Below, piece after piece: positions 42,232 through 51,261 of a stretch of 64,000 bases of DNA; position 1 is the first letter of the stretch; each line of letters opens with the position of its first letter. This stretch comes from SG8-30 sp963710135. GTDB lineage: Bacteria; Pseudomonadota; Gammaproteobacteria; Steroidobacterales; Steroidobacteraceae. A program made the translations under genes and the position numbers. The notes under the pieces were generated by a model that was given only the letters and a program-made list of their open reading frames with translations, ran no database searches and was not told the origin of the DNA. The stretch is from assembly GCA_963710135.1 (NCBI GenBank), contig CAVPYY010000002.1:62001-126000 (forward strand). The letters are read 5' to 3'.

Positions 42232-44457
42232 TTGTCCGTGAGCACCAGCCTGGTCGAATCACAACGACGGAACGAGGATCTCGACCAGCGCGTCGAGGCA
42301 TTGCTCTCGCGCATGAGCCTGGAGGAAAAGATCGGCCAGATGAGTCTGGCGAATGTTGGCGACAGCTACATCCACGACTACCTCGCCGAGGCGCTGCGTG
42401 GGGGGCGGGTAGGCGGTGTGCTCAACGAAGTCGACGCCGGGGTCGTCCAGGAGTTGCAGCGCATTGCCGTCGAGGAGAGCCGGCTCGGTATTCCCCTGCT
42501 GGTCGGGCGCGACGTCATCCACGGCTTCCGGACGGTCATGCCGATCCCGCTCGGTCAGGCGGCCACCTGGAACCCTGCTCTGGTCGAACAGGCGGCCCGG
42601 GTTGCCGCGCGCGAGGCCGCGGCGGCCGGTGTCAACTGGACGTACGCGCCGATGGTCGACGTCTGCCGCGATCCGCGCTGGGGGCGCATTGCGGAGAGCC
42701 TGGGCGAGGACCCTCATCTCGCCAGCGTCCTCGGCGTGGCGATGCTGCAAGGTTTCCAGGGGCCGGAGCTCAGTCGGCCGGATGCGATCGCCGCCTGTGC
42801 CAAGCACTTCGCGGGATACGGCGTCGTCGAGAGCGGCCGGGACTATGCGTCCACCAATGTCCCCGAGAACGAGCTGCGCAACGTGCAGCTGCGGCCGTTC
42901 AAGGCCGCAGTCGAGGCGGGTGTTGCCACCATCATGACCTCGTTCAGCGAAGTCGACGGCGTCCCGGCTACGGCCAATGAGCGCCTGGTCCGCAAGATCC
43001 TCAAGGATGAGTGGGGTTTCGGCGGCTTCGTGGTCAGCGATTGGGATTCCGTGCGCCAGCTGGCGGTACATGGCCTGACGCCAAGTGATCGCGAGTCCGC
43101 GCGCGAGGCCGTGACCGCCGGCGTCGACATGGAAATGCACGGCGATGCATACATCGCGCACCTGGCGGCGCTGGTCCACGACGGCGAAGTCGATGCGGGC
43201 CTGATCGACGCCGCGGTGCGCCGGATACTCCGCCTGAAATTCCAGCTCGGGCTGTTCGAGAATGCCTTGGACAGGCCAGCACCCCTGCCGCAGGCCGCAG
43301 CGCGGGAAGCCCTGCGCACCGCGCGCGACGCGGCGCTGCAGAGCATCGTGCTGCTGAAGAACGAGCACCGTGTGCTGCCGTTGTCGCCGGAGCGACTCGG
43401 GTCGCTCGCGGTGATCGGCCCCCTCGCCGACGCGCCGGACGAGCAACTCGGCACCTGGGTGTTCGACGGTGATCCCGGGCTCAGCGTCACCCCGCTGCAG
43501 GCGATCCGCGAACTCGCGGGCGGCCGGTTCGAGGTGCGTCATCTGCGGGCCATGGAGACCACCCGCAGCCGGGACACCAGCCAGTTTGAAGAAGCCGCGG
43601 CGCTGGCGGCCGACACGGATGCGACCATCCTGTTCCTGGGTGAAGAGGCGATCCTGTCGGGCGAGGCCCATTGCCGCGCCGACATCAGCCTGCCGGGCGC
43701 GCAGGCCGAGCTGCTGGCGCGGGTCCGCAGCGCCGGCAAGCCCGTCATCCTGGTCATCCTGGCGGGACGGCCGCTGACGCTCACGGAGATCGTCGACCAG
43801 GTGGACGCGATCCTGTTCGCCTGGCACCCCGGCACGATGGGTGGTCCCGCGATCTGCGATCTGCTGTTCGGGGTCGAGTCGCCGTCGGGCAAACTGCCCG
43901 TCAGCTTCCCGCGCATGGTCGGCCAGGTGCCGATCTACTACAGCCAGAAGAACACTGGCAAGCCGCCCACGCCGGACAGCGTCGTTCACATCGACGACAT
44001 CGATCCCAAGGCGAAGCAGCTGTCGCTCGGCATGACCGCCTTTCATCTCGATGCCGGATACACCCCGCTGTTCGCCTTCGGTCACGGCCTCAGCTACACG
44101 AGTTTCGAGTACTCGAACATCCGCGTCAGCGCCACCGGGATCCGGCGCGGTGAGTGGATCGACGTGTGTGCCGACCTGCGCAATACCGGCGACGTCCGGG
44201 CCGATGAGATCGTCCAACTCTACGTGCGCGACCTGGTCGGCAACGTCACGCGGCCGGTGCGGGAGCTCAAGGCTTTTCGGCGCGTGCGGCTCGATCCGGG
44301 CCAGCAGGTCGTGGTCGATTTCCGGCTGCACACCGATGACCTGGCGTTCTACGGCCGTGACATGACGCTCCTGGTGGAGCCGGGCGAGTTCCAGGCATGG
44401 ATCGGCGGCAGCTCCGAGACACAGCTCGGCGCCGCCTTCCGTATCCTGCCGTCCTGA
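42232..44457 (+). CDS. GH3 beta-glucosidase (no signal peptide)
   Basis: 741 residues, unbroken. Start at a TTG (42232) or the in-frame GTG at 42238; both lack a strong ribosome site. Domains: GH3 N-terminal barrel (about 20-345) with catalytic nucleophile D270 in VVSDWDSV, KHFAGYG and PRWGRIAESLGEDP; GH3 C-terminal sandwich (about 375-600) with LPGAQAELL and WHPGTMGGPA; fibronectin III-like domain (about 650-735). It cleaves terminal beta-linked glucose from oligosaccharides, likely products of laminarin here. No signal peptide is visible, so it should act in the cytoplasm on imported oligosaccharides. Promoter contains the operator at 42078. Confidence 0.93.
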   Translation: MSVSTSLVESQRRNEDLDQRVEALLSRMSLEEKIGQMSLANVGDSYIHDYLAEALRGGRVGGVLNEVDAGVVQELQRIAVEESRLGIPLLVGRDVIHGFRTVMPIPLGQAATWNPALVEQAARVAAREAAAAGVNWTYAPMVDVCRDPRWGRIAESLGEDPHLASVLGVAMLQGFQGPELSRPDAIAACAKHFAGYGVVESGRDYASTNVPENELRNVQLRPFKAAVEAGVATIMTSFSEVDGVPATANERLVRKILKDEWGFGGFVVSDWDSVRQLAVHGLTPSDRESAREAVTAGVDMEMHGDAYIAHLAALVHDGEVDAGLIDAAVRRILRLKFQLGLFENALDRPAPLPQAAAREALRTARDAALQSIVLLKNEHRVLPLSPERLGSLAVIGPLADAPDEQLGTWVFDGDPGLSVTPLQAIRELAGGRFEVRHLRAMETTRSRDTSQFEEAAALAADTDATILFLGEEAILSGEAHCRADISLPGAQAELLARVRSAGKPVILVILAGRPLTLTEIVDQVDAILFAWHPGTMGGPAICDLLFGVESPSGKLPVSFPRMVGQVPIYYSQKNTGKPPTPDSVVHIDDIDPKAKQLSLGMTAFHLDAGYTPLFAFGHGLSYTSFEYSNIRVSATGIRRGEWIDVCADLRNTGDVRADEIVQLYVRDLVGNVTRPVRELKAFRRVRLDPGQQVVVDFRLHTDDLAFYGRDMTLLVEPGEFQAWIGGSSETQLGAAFRILPS

Positions 44458-44493
44458 TGACGCTCATTCCGCTGCACGCGAGGAGGTGCTGAA

Positions 44494-45525
44494 ATGAATC
44501 GAGTCCCCCTGCTCACGCTGGCCGCGCTGCTGCTGGCCGGCCCCTTTGCGGCGGGTGCCGAGGACGGCACGTCCCCCGGCACGCCCGGCCTCGAGCAGCC
44601 GGCGTCGGCACTGCTCGCCGGGCAGGTGATGGCGCTCGCGTATTCGGGATACCGCAAGGGGCAGCATCCCGACCTCGGCGAGGGCGCCTCGAACCCGAGC
44701 CGGGACGAGATCCTGGAGGATCTGCGGATCCTCGCGGATCACGGCTTCGGGCTGATCCGCCTGTACGACGTCAGCGAAAAATCGGTGACCATCCTGGAGG
44801 TCATTCGCGAGCACGAGCTGCCCATCAAGGTCCTGCTGGGCATCTGGCTGCGCGCGGAGATCAGCAATCACGAGGGCTGCCCCTGGCTGGACGAGCCGAT
44901 ACCGGACGAGGAGCTGGCGGCCAACACACTGGCCAATGTCGCGGAAGTGGACCGCGGCATCGAGCTGGCGCGCCAGTACGCGGACATCGTCGTGGCCGTG
45001 AATGTCGGCAATGAGGCGCTGGTCGACTGGAACGACCACATGGTGCCGCTGGAGCAGGTCATCGCCTACGTGGAGCGCGTGAAGGCGGCGATCGACCAGC
45101 CGGTCACGGTCGCCGACAACTACCTGTGGTGGATTCAGGATGGCGCCCCGCTCGCCGCGGCGGTCGACTTCCTCGGGATCCACACCTACCCCGCGTGGGA
45201 GGAGAAAACCATCGACGAGGCGCTGGCCTACACCATCGAGAACCTCGAGGGCGTGCGCGCCGCGCTGCCGGACAAGCCGATTGCGATCCTCGAGGCCGGC
45301 TGGGCCACCACCGCGAGCGAGTTCGGCGAGCGCGCCAGCGAGGTAGCCCAGGCGCGCTACTACCGCGAGATTCGCGACTGGGCCACGCAGAACAACGTCA
45401 CCGTATTCTTCTTCGAGGCCTTCGACGAACCGTGGAAGGGCAACCCGGCCGACCCACAGGGGGCCGAGAAGCACTGGGGCCTGTTCTTCGTCGACCGCAG
45501 TCCGAAGCTCGTGATGCGCAGGTAG
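44494..45525 (+). CDS. Secreted GH17 beta-1,3-glucanase-like protein
   Basis: 343 residues, unbroken, strong AGGAGG seven bases before the ATG. Signal peptide LLTLAALLLAGPFAAGA. The rest is a GH17 TIM barrel: acid/base E174 in NVGNEALVDW, nucleophile E267 in AILEAGWATT, and the family block FFFEAFDEPWKG near the end. GH17 enzymes cut or transfer beta-1,3-glucan. It lies 36 bases after the GH3 gene and 6 bases before a LysR gene, so all three may be co-transcribed. It resembles the gene at 58102-59070 closely in the HTYPAWE and EAFDEPWKGS blocks. Confidence 0.9.
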   Translation: MNRVPLLTLAALLLAGPFAAGAEDGTSPGTPGLEQPASALLAGQVMALAYSGYRKGQHPDLGEGASNPSRDEILEDLRILADHGFGLIRLYDVSEKSVTILEVIREHELPIKVLLGIWLRAEISNHEGCPWLDEPIPDEELAANTLANVAEVDRGIELARQYADIVVAVNVGNEALVDWNDHMVPLEQVIAYVERVKAAIDQPVTVADNYLWWIQDGAPLAAAVDFLGIHTYPAWEEKTIDEALAYTIENLEGVRAALPDKPIAILEAGWATTASEFGERASEVAQARYYREIRDWATQNNVTVFFFEAFDEPWKGNPADPQGAEKHWGLFFVDRSPKLVMRR

Positions 45526-45530
45526 TCCGG

Positions 45531-46424
45531 GTGGTCCAGAGATCCAACGTCGGGCTTAGGGCGCTGCGCACTTTCTGCGTCGCCGCCCGGCATGAAAGTT
45601 TCCGGACCGCCGGGGAAGAGCTGTTCATCACGCCGTCAGCCGTCAGCCACCAGATCAAGAGCCTGGAGCAGGAGCTGGGCGAGACGTTGTTCGATCGCAA
45701 CAGCCGTGACCTGAGCTTGACCGACGTGGGACGTGCGCTGTTCGAGGAGGCCGGACCGCTGATCGATCAACTCGAGACCGTGGTGGCGCGCTACAAGAAG
45801 GGCTTTCGGCCGAGCGCCGTGCGCATGTCGGTACAACCGTTCTTTGCCAGCGAGTACTTCGTGCCGCGGCTCAGCGAGTTCACCGCCGCGCATCCGGAGA
45901 TCGACATCAAGGTGGGCACCAGCGACGAAACGCCGGAGACCCATCCGGCCGACGCTGATCTGTCGATCCGGCTGTTTCGCACGCCGCCGGCCGGCATGCC
46001 GTCCGACCTGCTGTTCCCGCTGACCCTGGTGGCGGCCGGCTCGCCCGATTTCAGGAAGGGTCTCGAGGTCCGGGAGAAGCGCATCGTCAGCGATTTCCCC
46101 TTGATCATCCACGAGACCTACCCGACGGCGTGGAAGCAGTGGTCCCGCTCCGCGGGCATCGCCTTGCCGGCCACCAGCAAGACCACCCGGCTGGACTCGA
46201 TGATCGCGGTCGTCCGGGCCTGCGAGCGGGGGCTCGGCGCGGCGCTGGTGCCGGTGCCGATCTCCGACCTGTGGTTCAAGTACGGCAGCATCGTGCGGCT
46301 GTTCGAACAGCCGCTGGTGGCCGAAGTCAGCTATTACCTGGTCGTCCGTGAGGACCGGGCCGACGACCCGGCGGTATCCCTGCTGAGGACCTGGATCCTG
46401 GACAACTTCCGGGATCCACTCTGA
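45531..46424 (+). CDS. LysR-family transcriptional regulator (GcvA-like)
   Basis: 297 residues from a GTG 6 bases after the GH17 stop. The N-terminal winged helix-turn-helix reads LRALRTFCVAARHESFRTA, ELFITPSAVSHQIKSLE; the C-terminal periplasmic-binding-like effector domain (about 95-295) contains VPRLSEFTAAHPEIDIKVGTS and RACERGLGAALVP. Its tight linkage to GH3 and GH17 suggests control of glucan or glucose metabolism; the effector and targets cannot be read from sequence. No frame breaks. Confidence 0.9.
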   Translation: MVQRSNVGLRALRTFCVAARHESFRTAGEELFITPSAVSHQIKSLEQELGETLFDRNSRDLSLTDVGRALFEEAGPLIDQLETVVARYKKGFRPSAVRMSVQPFFASEYFVPRLSEFTAAHPEIDIKVGTSDETPETHPADADLSIRLFRTPPAGMPSDLLFPLTLVAAGSPDFRKGLEVREKRIVSDFPLIIHETYPTAWKQWSRSAGIALPATSKTTRLDSMIAVVRACERGLGAALVPVPISDLWFKYGSIVRLFEQPLVAEVSYYLVVREDRADDPAVSLLRTWILDNFRDPL

Positions 46425-46588
46425 ATTTTCGGCAAGAAGTTCCCCAAATCCGGCTGAGCTTTCTTCACTTCTGGACTGAGTTTTACTCGCTTGAGGGCCT
46501 GCGGGGTCACCCGTATCGTGTGCGGCGTCGGGAGCCCACGGGGGTTCCGCCAGAAGATGAGCACTACGCTCCTGAAGGAAGATTGACC

Positions 46589-46828
46589 ATGAATTCGGAC
46601 ACCAAGCTTCGTCGTGACCCTTTCGCGTTCAGCCTGCGCGGGATCGGGGTTGTCAGCTCGCATGCCATGGTGCCGGCCGTTGCGGACAGCGGCATCAACA
46701 AGGCCTGGGATGCCCGCCTGCGGCAGTCGAGCCCGGAGCACCGGGACGGGCAAGAACAGTCGTCGCGCCAGGTCGAGGCCCTGTTGGCCCGCTATTTCGC
46801 GCCCGGTTGCTGCGCGTCGACCCAGTAG
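46589..46828 (+). CDS. Small unknown protein, Cys-Cys near C-terminus
   Basis: 79 residues starting MNSDTKLRRDPFAFSLRG; AGGA lies ten bases before the ATG. No membrane segment or signal peptide; it ends YFAPGCCASTQ. I do not recognise the family. It has its own 164-base upstream region after the LysR gene and is followed at once by a 7-bp hairpin, so it may be a separate transcript. The size and Cys-Cys end recall a small regulatory or modified peptide, but no modifying enzyme is nearby. Confidence 0.5.
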   Translation: MNSDTKLRRDPFAFSLRGIGVVSSHAMVPAVADSGINKAWDARLRQSSPEHRDGQEQSSRQVEALLARYFAPGCCASTQ

Positions 46829-46846
46829 CGACCGCTAGCCGGTCGC
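46828..46846 (+). terminator. Hairpin at the stop of the small gene
   Basis: GCGACCG (46828-46834) pairs with CGGTCGC (46840-46846), loop CTAGC, overlapping the last base of the stop codon. No T run follows, so it may be a weak terminator or an mRNA end structure. Confidence 0.4.
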
Positions 46847-46887
46847 TCCGGCCCGAGCTCCTTTCGCACCAGTTCGGTGCGCCCCGT

Positions 46888-46925
46888 CCGGTGGACTTGT
46901 TGGCCTAGCGCAACAGGTCCACCGG
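46888..46925. other. 15-bp inverted repeat between small gene and GH16 gene
   Basis: CCGGTGGACTTGTTG at 46888-46902 and CAACAGGTCCACCGG at 46911-46925 form a 15-bp stem with a single G-T pair and an 8-base loop. It ends 16 bases before the operator candidate upstream of GH16. It is either a strong bidirectional transcription barrier or a protein-binding palindrome; there is no T tract. Confidence 0.6.
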
Positions 46926-46940
46926 CTCGTGCCCGCAAGT

Positions 46941-46969
46941 TTGACAACGCTGTCATGTCTTGCTATTCC
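46941..46969 (+). promoter_or_regulatory. LacI-type operator/promoter of the GH16 gene
   Basis: TTGACAACGCTGTCAT at 46941-46956 matches the palindrome at 42078-42093 in 14 of 16 positions. Its TTGACA forms a consensus -35 with TATTCC at 46964-46969 after 17 bases, 60 bases before the GH16 start at 47029. This places GH16 under the same regulator as GH3 and the symporter. Confidence 0.6.
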
Positions 46970-47028
46970 TAACCCACAAGAACGCGTCAGCCGCCATGGC
47001 TGCGCATCAGAGTGGTCGGGAGGGGGGC

Positions 47029-47985
47029 ATGAGTCGAGCACCAGCGTTGCCGCGCCATTGCGGCTTCACATTGGCCATCGCGCTGCTTGTTGCGGGCTGT
47101 GCGGAAGGGGACCGGCCCCAGTCCTTGAGCGAGATCGCCACAATCCCGGCGGCCGACACCACCACCCGCACCAATCTCAATATCTCAAACCCCACCCTGG
47201 TCGTTGCCGACAACGACGAGGTTGCGCCCGGCGAGACGCTGACACTCGTCTGGAGCGACGAGTTCAATGCCGCCAAGCTCGATCCGGCCGTGTGGTTTTT
47301 CGAGACCGGGGACGGTTCCCAGTACGGGCCCGACCTGATCGGCTGGGGCAACGACGAGCTGCAGTGGTACCTGCCGGACAACGCTGAACTGAGCGACGGC
47401 AAGCTCAAGATCACCGCACGCCGCGAGACGGCCAACGGCTACAACTACACCTCCGCCCGCATCAATACCCGCGACCGCTTCGCTTTCCGCTACGGGCGCA
47501 TCGAGGCGAGCATCAAGATGCCGCCGGGGCAGGGCGTCTGGCCGGCCTTCTGGCTGCTGGCGCAGGACAGTCCCTATGGCCGCTGGGCGGCGAGCGGTGA
47601 GATCGACATCGTCGAGGCGGTCAACCTCGACGGCACCGGCGGCAACCGGATCTTCGGCACCATCCACTACGGTGGCGAGTTCCCCGCGAACCTCCGCTCC
47701 GAGACACGCTACACGCCATCGGTCGACGTGACCGAGGACTTCCACACCTACGCACTCGAGTGGGACGCCACCGAAATCCGCTGGTACATCGACGACACGC
47801 TGTACGCCGTGCAGAACTCGTGGTCGTCGACCGCGGCACCGTTCCCCGCACCGTTCGACCAGAACTTCTACATCATCTTGAACGTCGCGGTCGGCGGCCG
47901 CTTCCCCGGACCGCCGAGCGGTGCGACCCAGCTGCCGGTGACCATGGAAGTGGACTGGGTCCGGGTGTATTCGGGCGAGCCCTGA
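47029..47985 (+). CDS. GH16 beta-1,3-glucanase (laminarinase) lipoprotein
   Basis: 318 residues, unbroken. The start at 47029 is supported by GGGAGG five bases upstream. Lipoprotein signal LAIALLVAGC (lipobox VAGC), so it is membrane-anchored, probably to the outer membrane. The GH16 domain (about 60-315) has the catalytic motif GEIDIVEAVN (about residues 189-198), WNDELQWYLPDNAEL-like start and VDWVRVY at the end. It hydrolyses internal beta-1,3 bonds of laminarin-type glucans by endo action. Followed after 31 bases by the modular binding lipoprotein, likely in one transcript. Confidence 0.93.
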   Translation: MSRAPALPRHCGFTLAIALLVAGCAEGDRPQSLSEIATIPAADTTTRTNLNISNPTLVVADNDEVAPGETLTLVWSDEFNAAKLDPAVWFFETGDGSQYGPDLIGWGNDELQWYLPDNAELSDGKLKITARRETANGYNYTSARINTRDRFAFRYGRIEASIKMPPGQGVWPAFWLLAQDSPYGRWAASGEIDIVEAVNLDGTGGNRIFGTIHYGGEFPANLRSETRYTPSVDVTEDFHTYALEWDATEIRWYIDDTLYAVQNSWSSTAAPFPAPFDQNFYIILNVAVGGRFPGPPSGATQLPVTMEVDWVRVYSGEP

Positions 47986-48016
47986 GCAGCCAGCCAGTAA
48001 TTCAGAGAATCAGACC

Positions 48017-51000
48017 ATGCAAGCCAACGCCTCGATGAGTCCATCGCTCCGTCCCGCCCTGCTGTTGCCGGTCATGCTGCTGGCGGGCTGCTTCGGTACG
48101 GGTGAGGGCCCGACACCCATTCTCGGCACGCCTGCCCCGCCGCCGCCGCCCGTGACCTGCAACAGCATCAACTTCGAGGACGGCTGCGGCCCGTTCACAT
48201 TCGCTGATTTCGCAGGCGGCGTGGCGTCAGTCGTCGCCAATCCGGCTCCCGGCGGCATCAATAGCAGCGACAAGGTCGCCCGCATGCAGAAGTTCGCGGC
48301 CGAAGTGTTCGGCGGCAGCACGCTGCAACCGCCCGAGGCTATAGACTTCACGCGGGGCGAGGCCTTCAAGGTGAAAGTCCGCGCCACCCGCGCCGTGCCG
48401 ATGCTGTTCAAGTTCGAAGGGCTGGACCGGGAGCGGACGCTCAACTACAGCGGCGGCGCCAATTGGCAGGAGCTGTGCTTCGACTTCACCGGTGACACTG
48501 CCGGCAACGCCGTGACCGGCATCACCATCATTTTCGATCTCGGTGTGAACGGCGCGGCCGCGACCGATCCCGCCAGCTGGACCTTCTACTTCGACGAGAT
48601 CGAGCAAGTGGCCGACTGCGGCGTCCCGGTCTTGTCCTTCCCGGTGGATTTTGAAGGCGATCCCGCGGACTACGATTTTGGCGTGGACGGAGGCTTTGGC
48701 GGCGGCGCGTCGGACGTGATCGCCAACCCGCAGCAGAGCGGCATCAACACCAGCGCGCAAGTGGCGCGGATGCAGAAGTTCGCAGGCGAGGTGTTTGGCG
48801 GCAGCACGCTGGCGCTCGGTGGCAACTGGGTTTTGCGCAGGGCGCCGCCTTCAAGATGAAAGTCTGGGCCAGCCGCGAGGTTTCGGTGCTGTTCAAGTTC
48901 GAGGGCCCGGATCCGTCATCGCAGACCGATGACCGGGAAAGAACGCTGGACCACAGCGGCAGCGGCAGCTGGGAAGAGCTATGTTTTGACTTTGCTGGCG
49001 ACACGGCCAGCCTTTCGACCCGGGCGATAACCTTCATCTTCGACCTCGGCGTCAATGGCAATGCGACTGCCGATCCGGCCAACTGGACCTTCTACTTCGA
49101 CGACATCCAGCAGGTCGCTAGCTGTGGCGGGGCGGCGGTACCGGTCTCGGACCGGTGGACTTCGAGCCTGCCGGTCAGGGTCAGGGCTTCACCTGGAACG
49201 TGTTCGAGAACGGCGATAACCCCGCGGTGACTTTCCTGGCGAACCCCGATGCGACCGGAGCCAATACGTCCGCGACCGTGGCGCAGTTCACGGCGCGAGT
49301 CGGGGGGCAGCCGTTCGCCGGGACGATCACCAACGACCTGCCGACCTTCACGCTGAACGCGACCAACAGCTGCGTGAAGATCAAGGTGTGGAAGCCGGTG
49401 ATCAGCGACGTGGGCATCAAGTTCGAGACGGGGTCGCAGGCATCCACCGGCGAGATCAAGGTGCCGAATACGGTGACCAACCAGTGGGAGGAGCTGACTT
49501 TCGACTTCTCGGGCAAGATCGGCGAGCCCGAATCGACGGACATCACAGGCTTCGTGCTGTTCCCGGATTTCGCGGCGCGGGCCCAGGACAACGTCATTTA
49601 CTTCGACGACATCCAGTTCCTCGCCGGCACCCAGTGCAGCGGCGGCGGCGGTGGCGGTACACCGACTACGGTGGACTTCGAGGGAGACCCGGCGCAGTTC
49701 GATTTCGGTCCCGACGGCGGCTTCGGCGGTGGCGTGTCCACGGTGATCGCCAATCCTGACCCGAACGGCCTCAACACCAGCGCCCAGGTCGTGCGGATGG
49801 AGAAGTTCGCGGGTGCGGTGTTCGGTGGCAGCACGCTGGCCCTGCCCGCGGGGATCGATTGGAGTCAGGGCGAGACGGTAACGATGAAGGTGTGGTCACA
49901 ACGGCTGGTTCCCGTCTTGTTCAAGCTCGAGGGCCTGAACCAGGAGCGCAGCGACAACCATGACGGCGGCAGTCAGTGGCAGGAGCTCTGCTATGACTTC
50001 ACCGGTGCCACGGCAGTTGCGCCGGTCACGGGTATCACGGTCATCTTCGACCTCGGTGTCGCGGGCGATGCCGGCAACGATCCGGACAACTGGGTCTTCT
50101 ACTACGACGACATCCAACAGACCACCGGCGGTTGCGCTGGCGGCGGGGGCGGCGGTACCGGCATCGCCACGGTCGACTTCGAGCCAGGCGGTTTCGGTCA
50201 GACTTTCGCCTGGACAGTGTTCGAGAACGGCGACAACCCGGCGGTGGCGTTGCTGGCGAACCCCGACGCAACGGGTGCCAACACGTCTGCGACCGTGGCG
50301 CAGTTCACGGCGCGTCCGGCCGGCCAAGCGTTCGCTGGCGCGATCACCAACGATCTGCCGACCTTCACGCTGAACGCGACCAACAGCTGCGTGAAGATCA
50401 AGGTGTGGAAGCCGGTGATCAGCGACGTGGGCATCAAGTTCGAGACCGGGAGCCAGGCGTCAACAGGCGAGATCAAGGTACCGAACACGGTGACCAACCA
50501 GTGGGAGGAGCTGACTTTCGACTTCTCGGGCAAGATCGGCGAGCCCGAATCGACGGACATCACAGGCTTCGTGCTGTTCCCGGATTTCGCGGCGCGGGCC
50601 CAGGACAACGTCATTTACTTCGACGACATCCGGTTCCTCGCCGGCACCGCCTGTGGCGGCGGCGGTGGAGCAGCCATCGGTCCGGTCGACTTTGAGCCGT
50701 CGGGACTCGGTCAGGGTTTCACCTGGAACGTGTTCGAGAACGGCGATAACCCCGCGGTGACTTTCCTGGCGAACCCCGATGCGACCGGAGCCAATACGTC
50801 CGCGACCGTGGCGCAGTTCACGGCGCGCGTCGGGGGGCAGCCGTTCGCCGGGACGATCACCAACGACCTGCCGACCTTCACGCTGAACGTGACCAACAGC
50901 TGCGTGAAGATCAAGGTGTGGAAGCCGGTGATCAGCGACGTGGGCATCAAGTTCGAGACCGGGAGCCAGGCGTCAACAGGCGAGATCAAGGTACCGAACA

Positions 51001-51173
51001 CGGTGACCAACCAGTGGGAGGAGCTGACGTTCGACTTCTCGGGCAAGATCGGCGAGCCCGAATCGGCGGACATCACGGGATTCATCGTGTTCCCGGACTT
51101 TGCGGCACGCACCCAGGACAACGTGGTCTATTTCGATGACATCGTGTTGCTGGATGGCGGGCAGTGTCCGTGA
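48017..51173 (+). CDS. Modular lipoprotein with six carbohydrate-binding-like modules, frame breaks
   Basis: About 1050 codons when two breaks are bridged (near 48830 and near 49133). Lipoprotein signal LLPVMLLAGC. Six modules of about 150-165 residues follow, joined by Gly-rich linkers, in the order A-A-B-A-B-B. Type A starts FEGDPA.YDFG with MQKFAGEVFGGSTL; type B starts VDFEP with FTWNVFENGDNPAV and SATVAQFTAR. Both types share WEELTFDFSG or WQELCFDFTG and end YFDDI, so they look like related beta-sandwiches, possibly glucan-binding. No catalytic motif is seen. The B modules are nearly identical at DNA level. The position after GH16 suggests a surface protein that holds glucan. Confidence 0.78.
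49155..51170 (+). repeat. Near-identical type-B modules (three copies)
   Basis: Copies begin at about 49155, 50172 and 50685 and are about 480 bases each. Long runs are identical between them, including the stretch encoding SCVKIKVWKPVISDVGIKFE. Divergence is concentrated near the module starts and linkers. This indicates recent duplication or gene conversion within the gene, and a risk of assembly collapse. Confidence 0.9.
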
Positions 51174-51261
51174 TCCCGGCTGGGTGCACCGGTCTCCAGT
51201 GAGACATTGCGGTCTGGGATGGCCTGGGCAAATCAACTCAGAGAACAAAGAGTAGTCACTA

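Noticed and set aside
42259..44331. 690-codon open frame antisense to the GH3 gene
   Set aside because: The + strand frame encodes an unmistakable GH3 enzyme with an intact nucleophile; the antisense product has no motifs.
46589..46828. RiPP precursor peptide
   Set aside because: The Cys-Cys end is suggestive, but no radical SAM, YcaO, lanthionine or transporter gene is adjacent.
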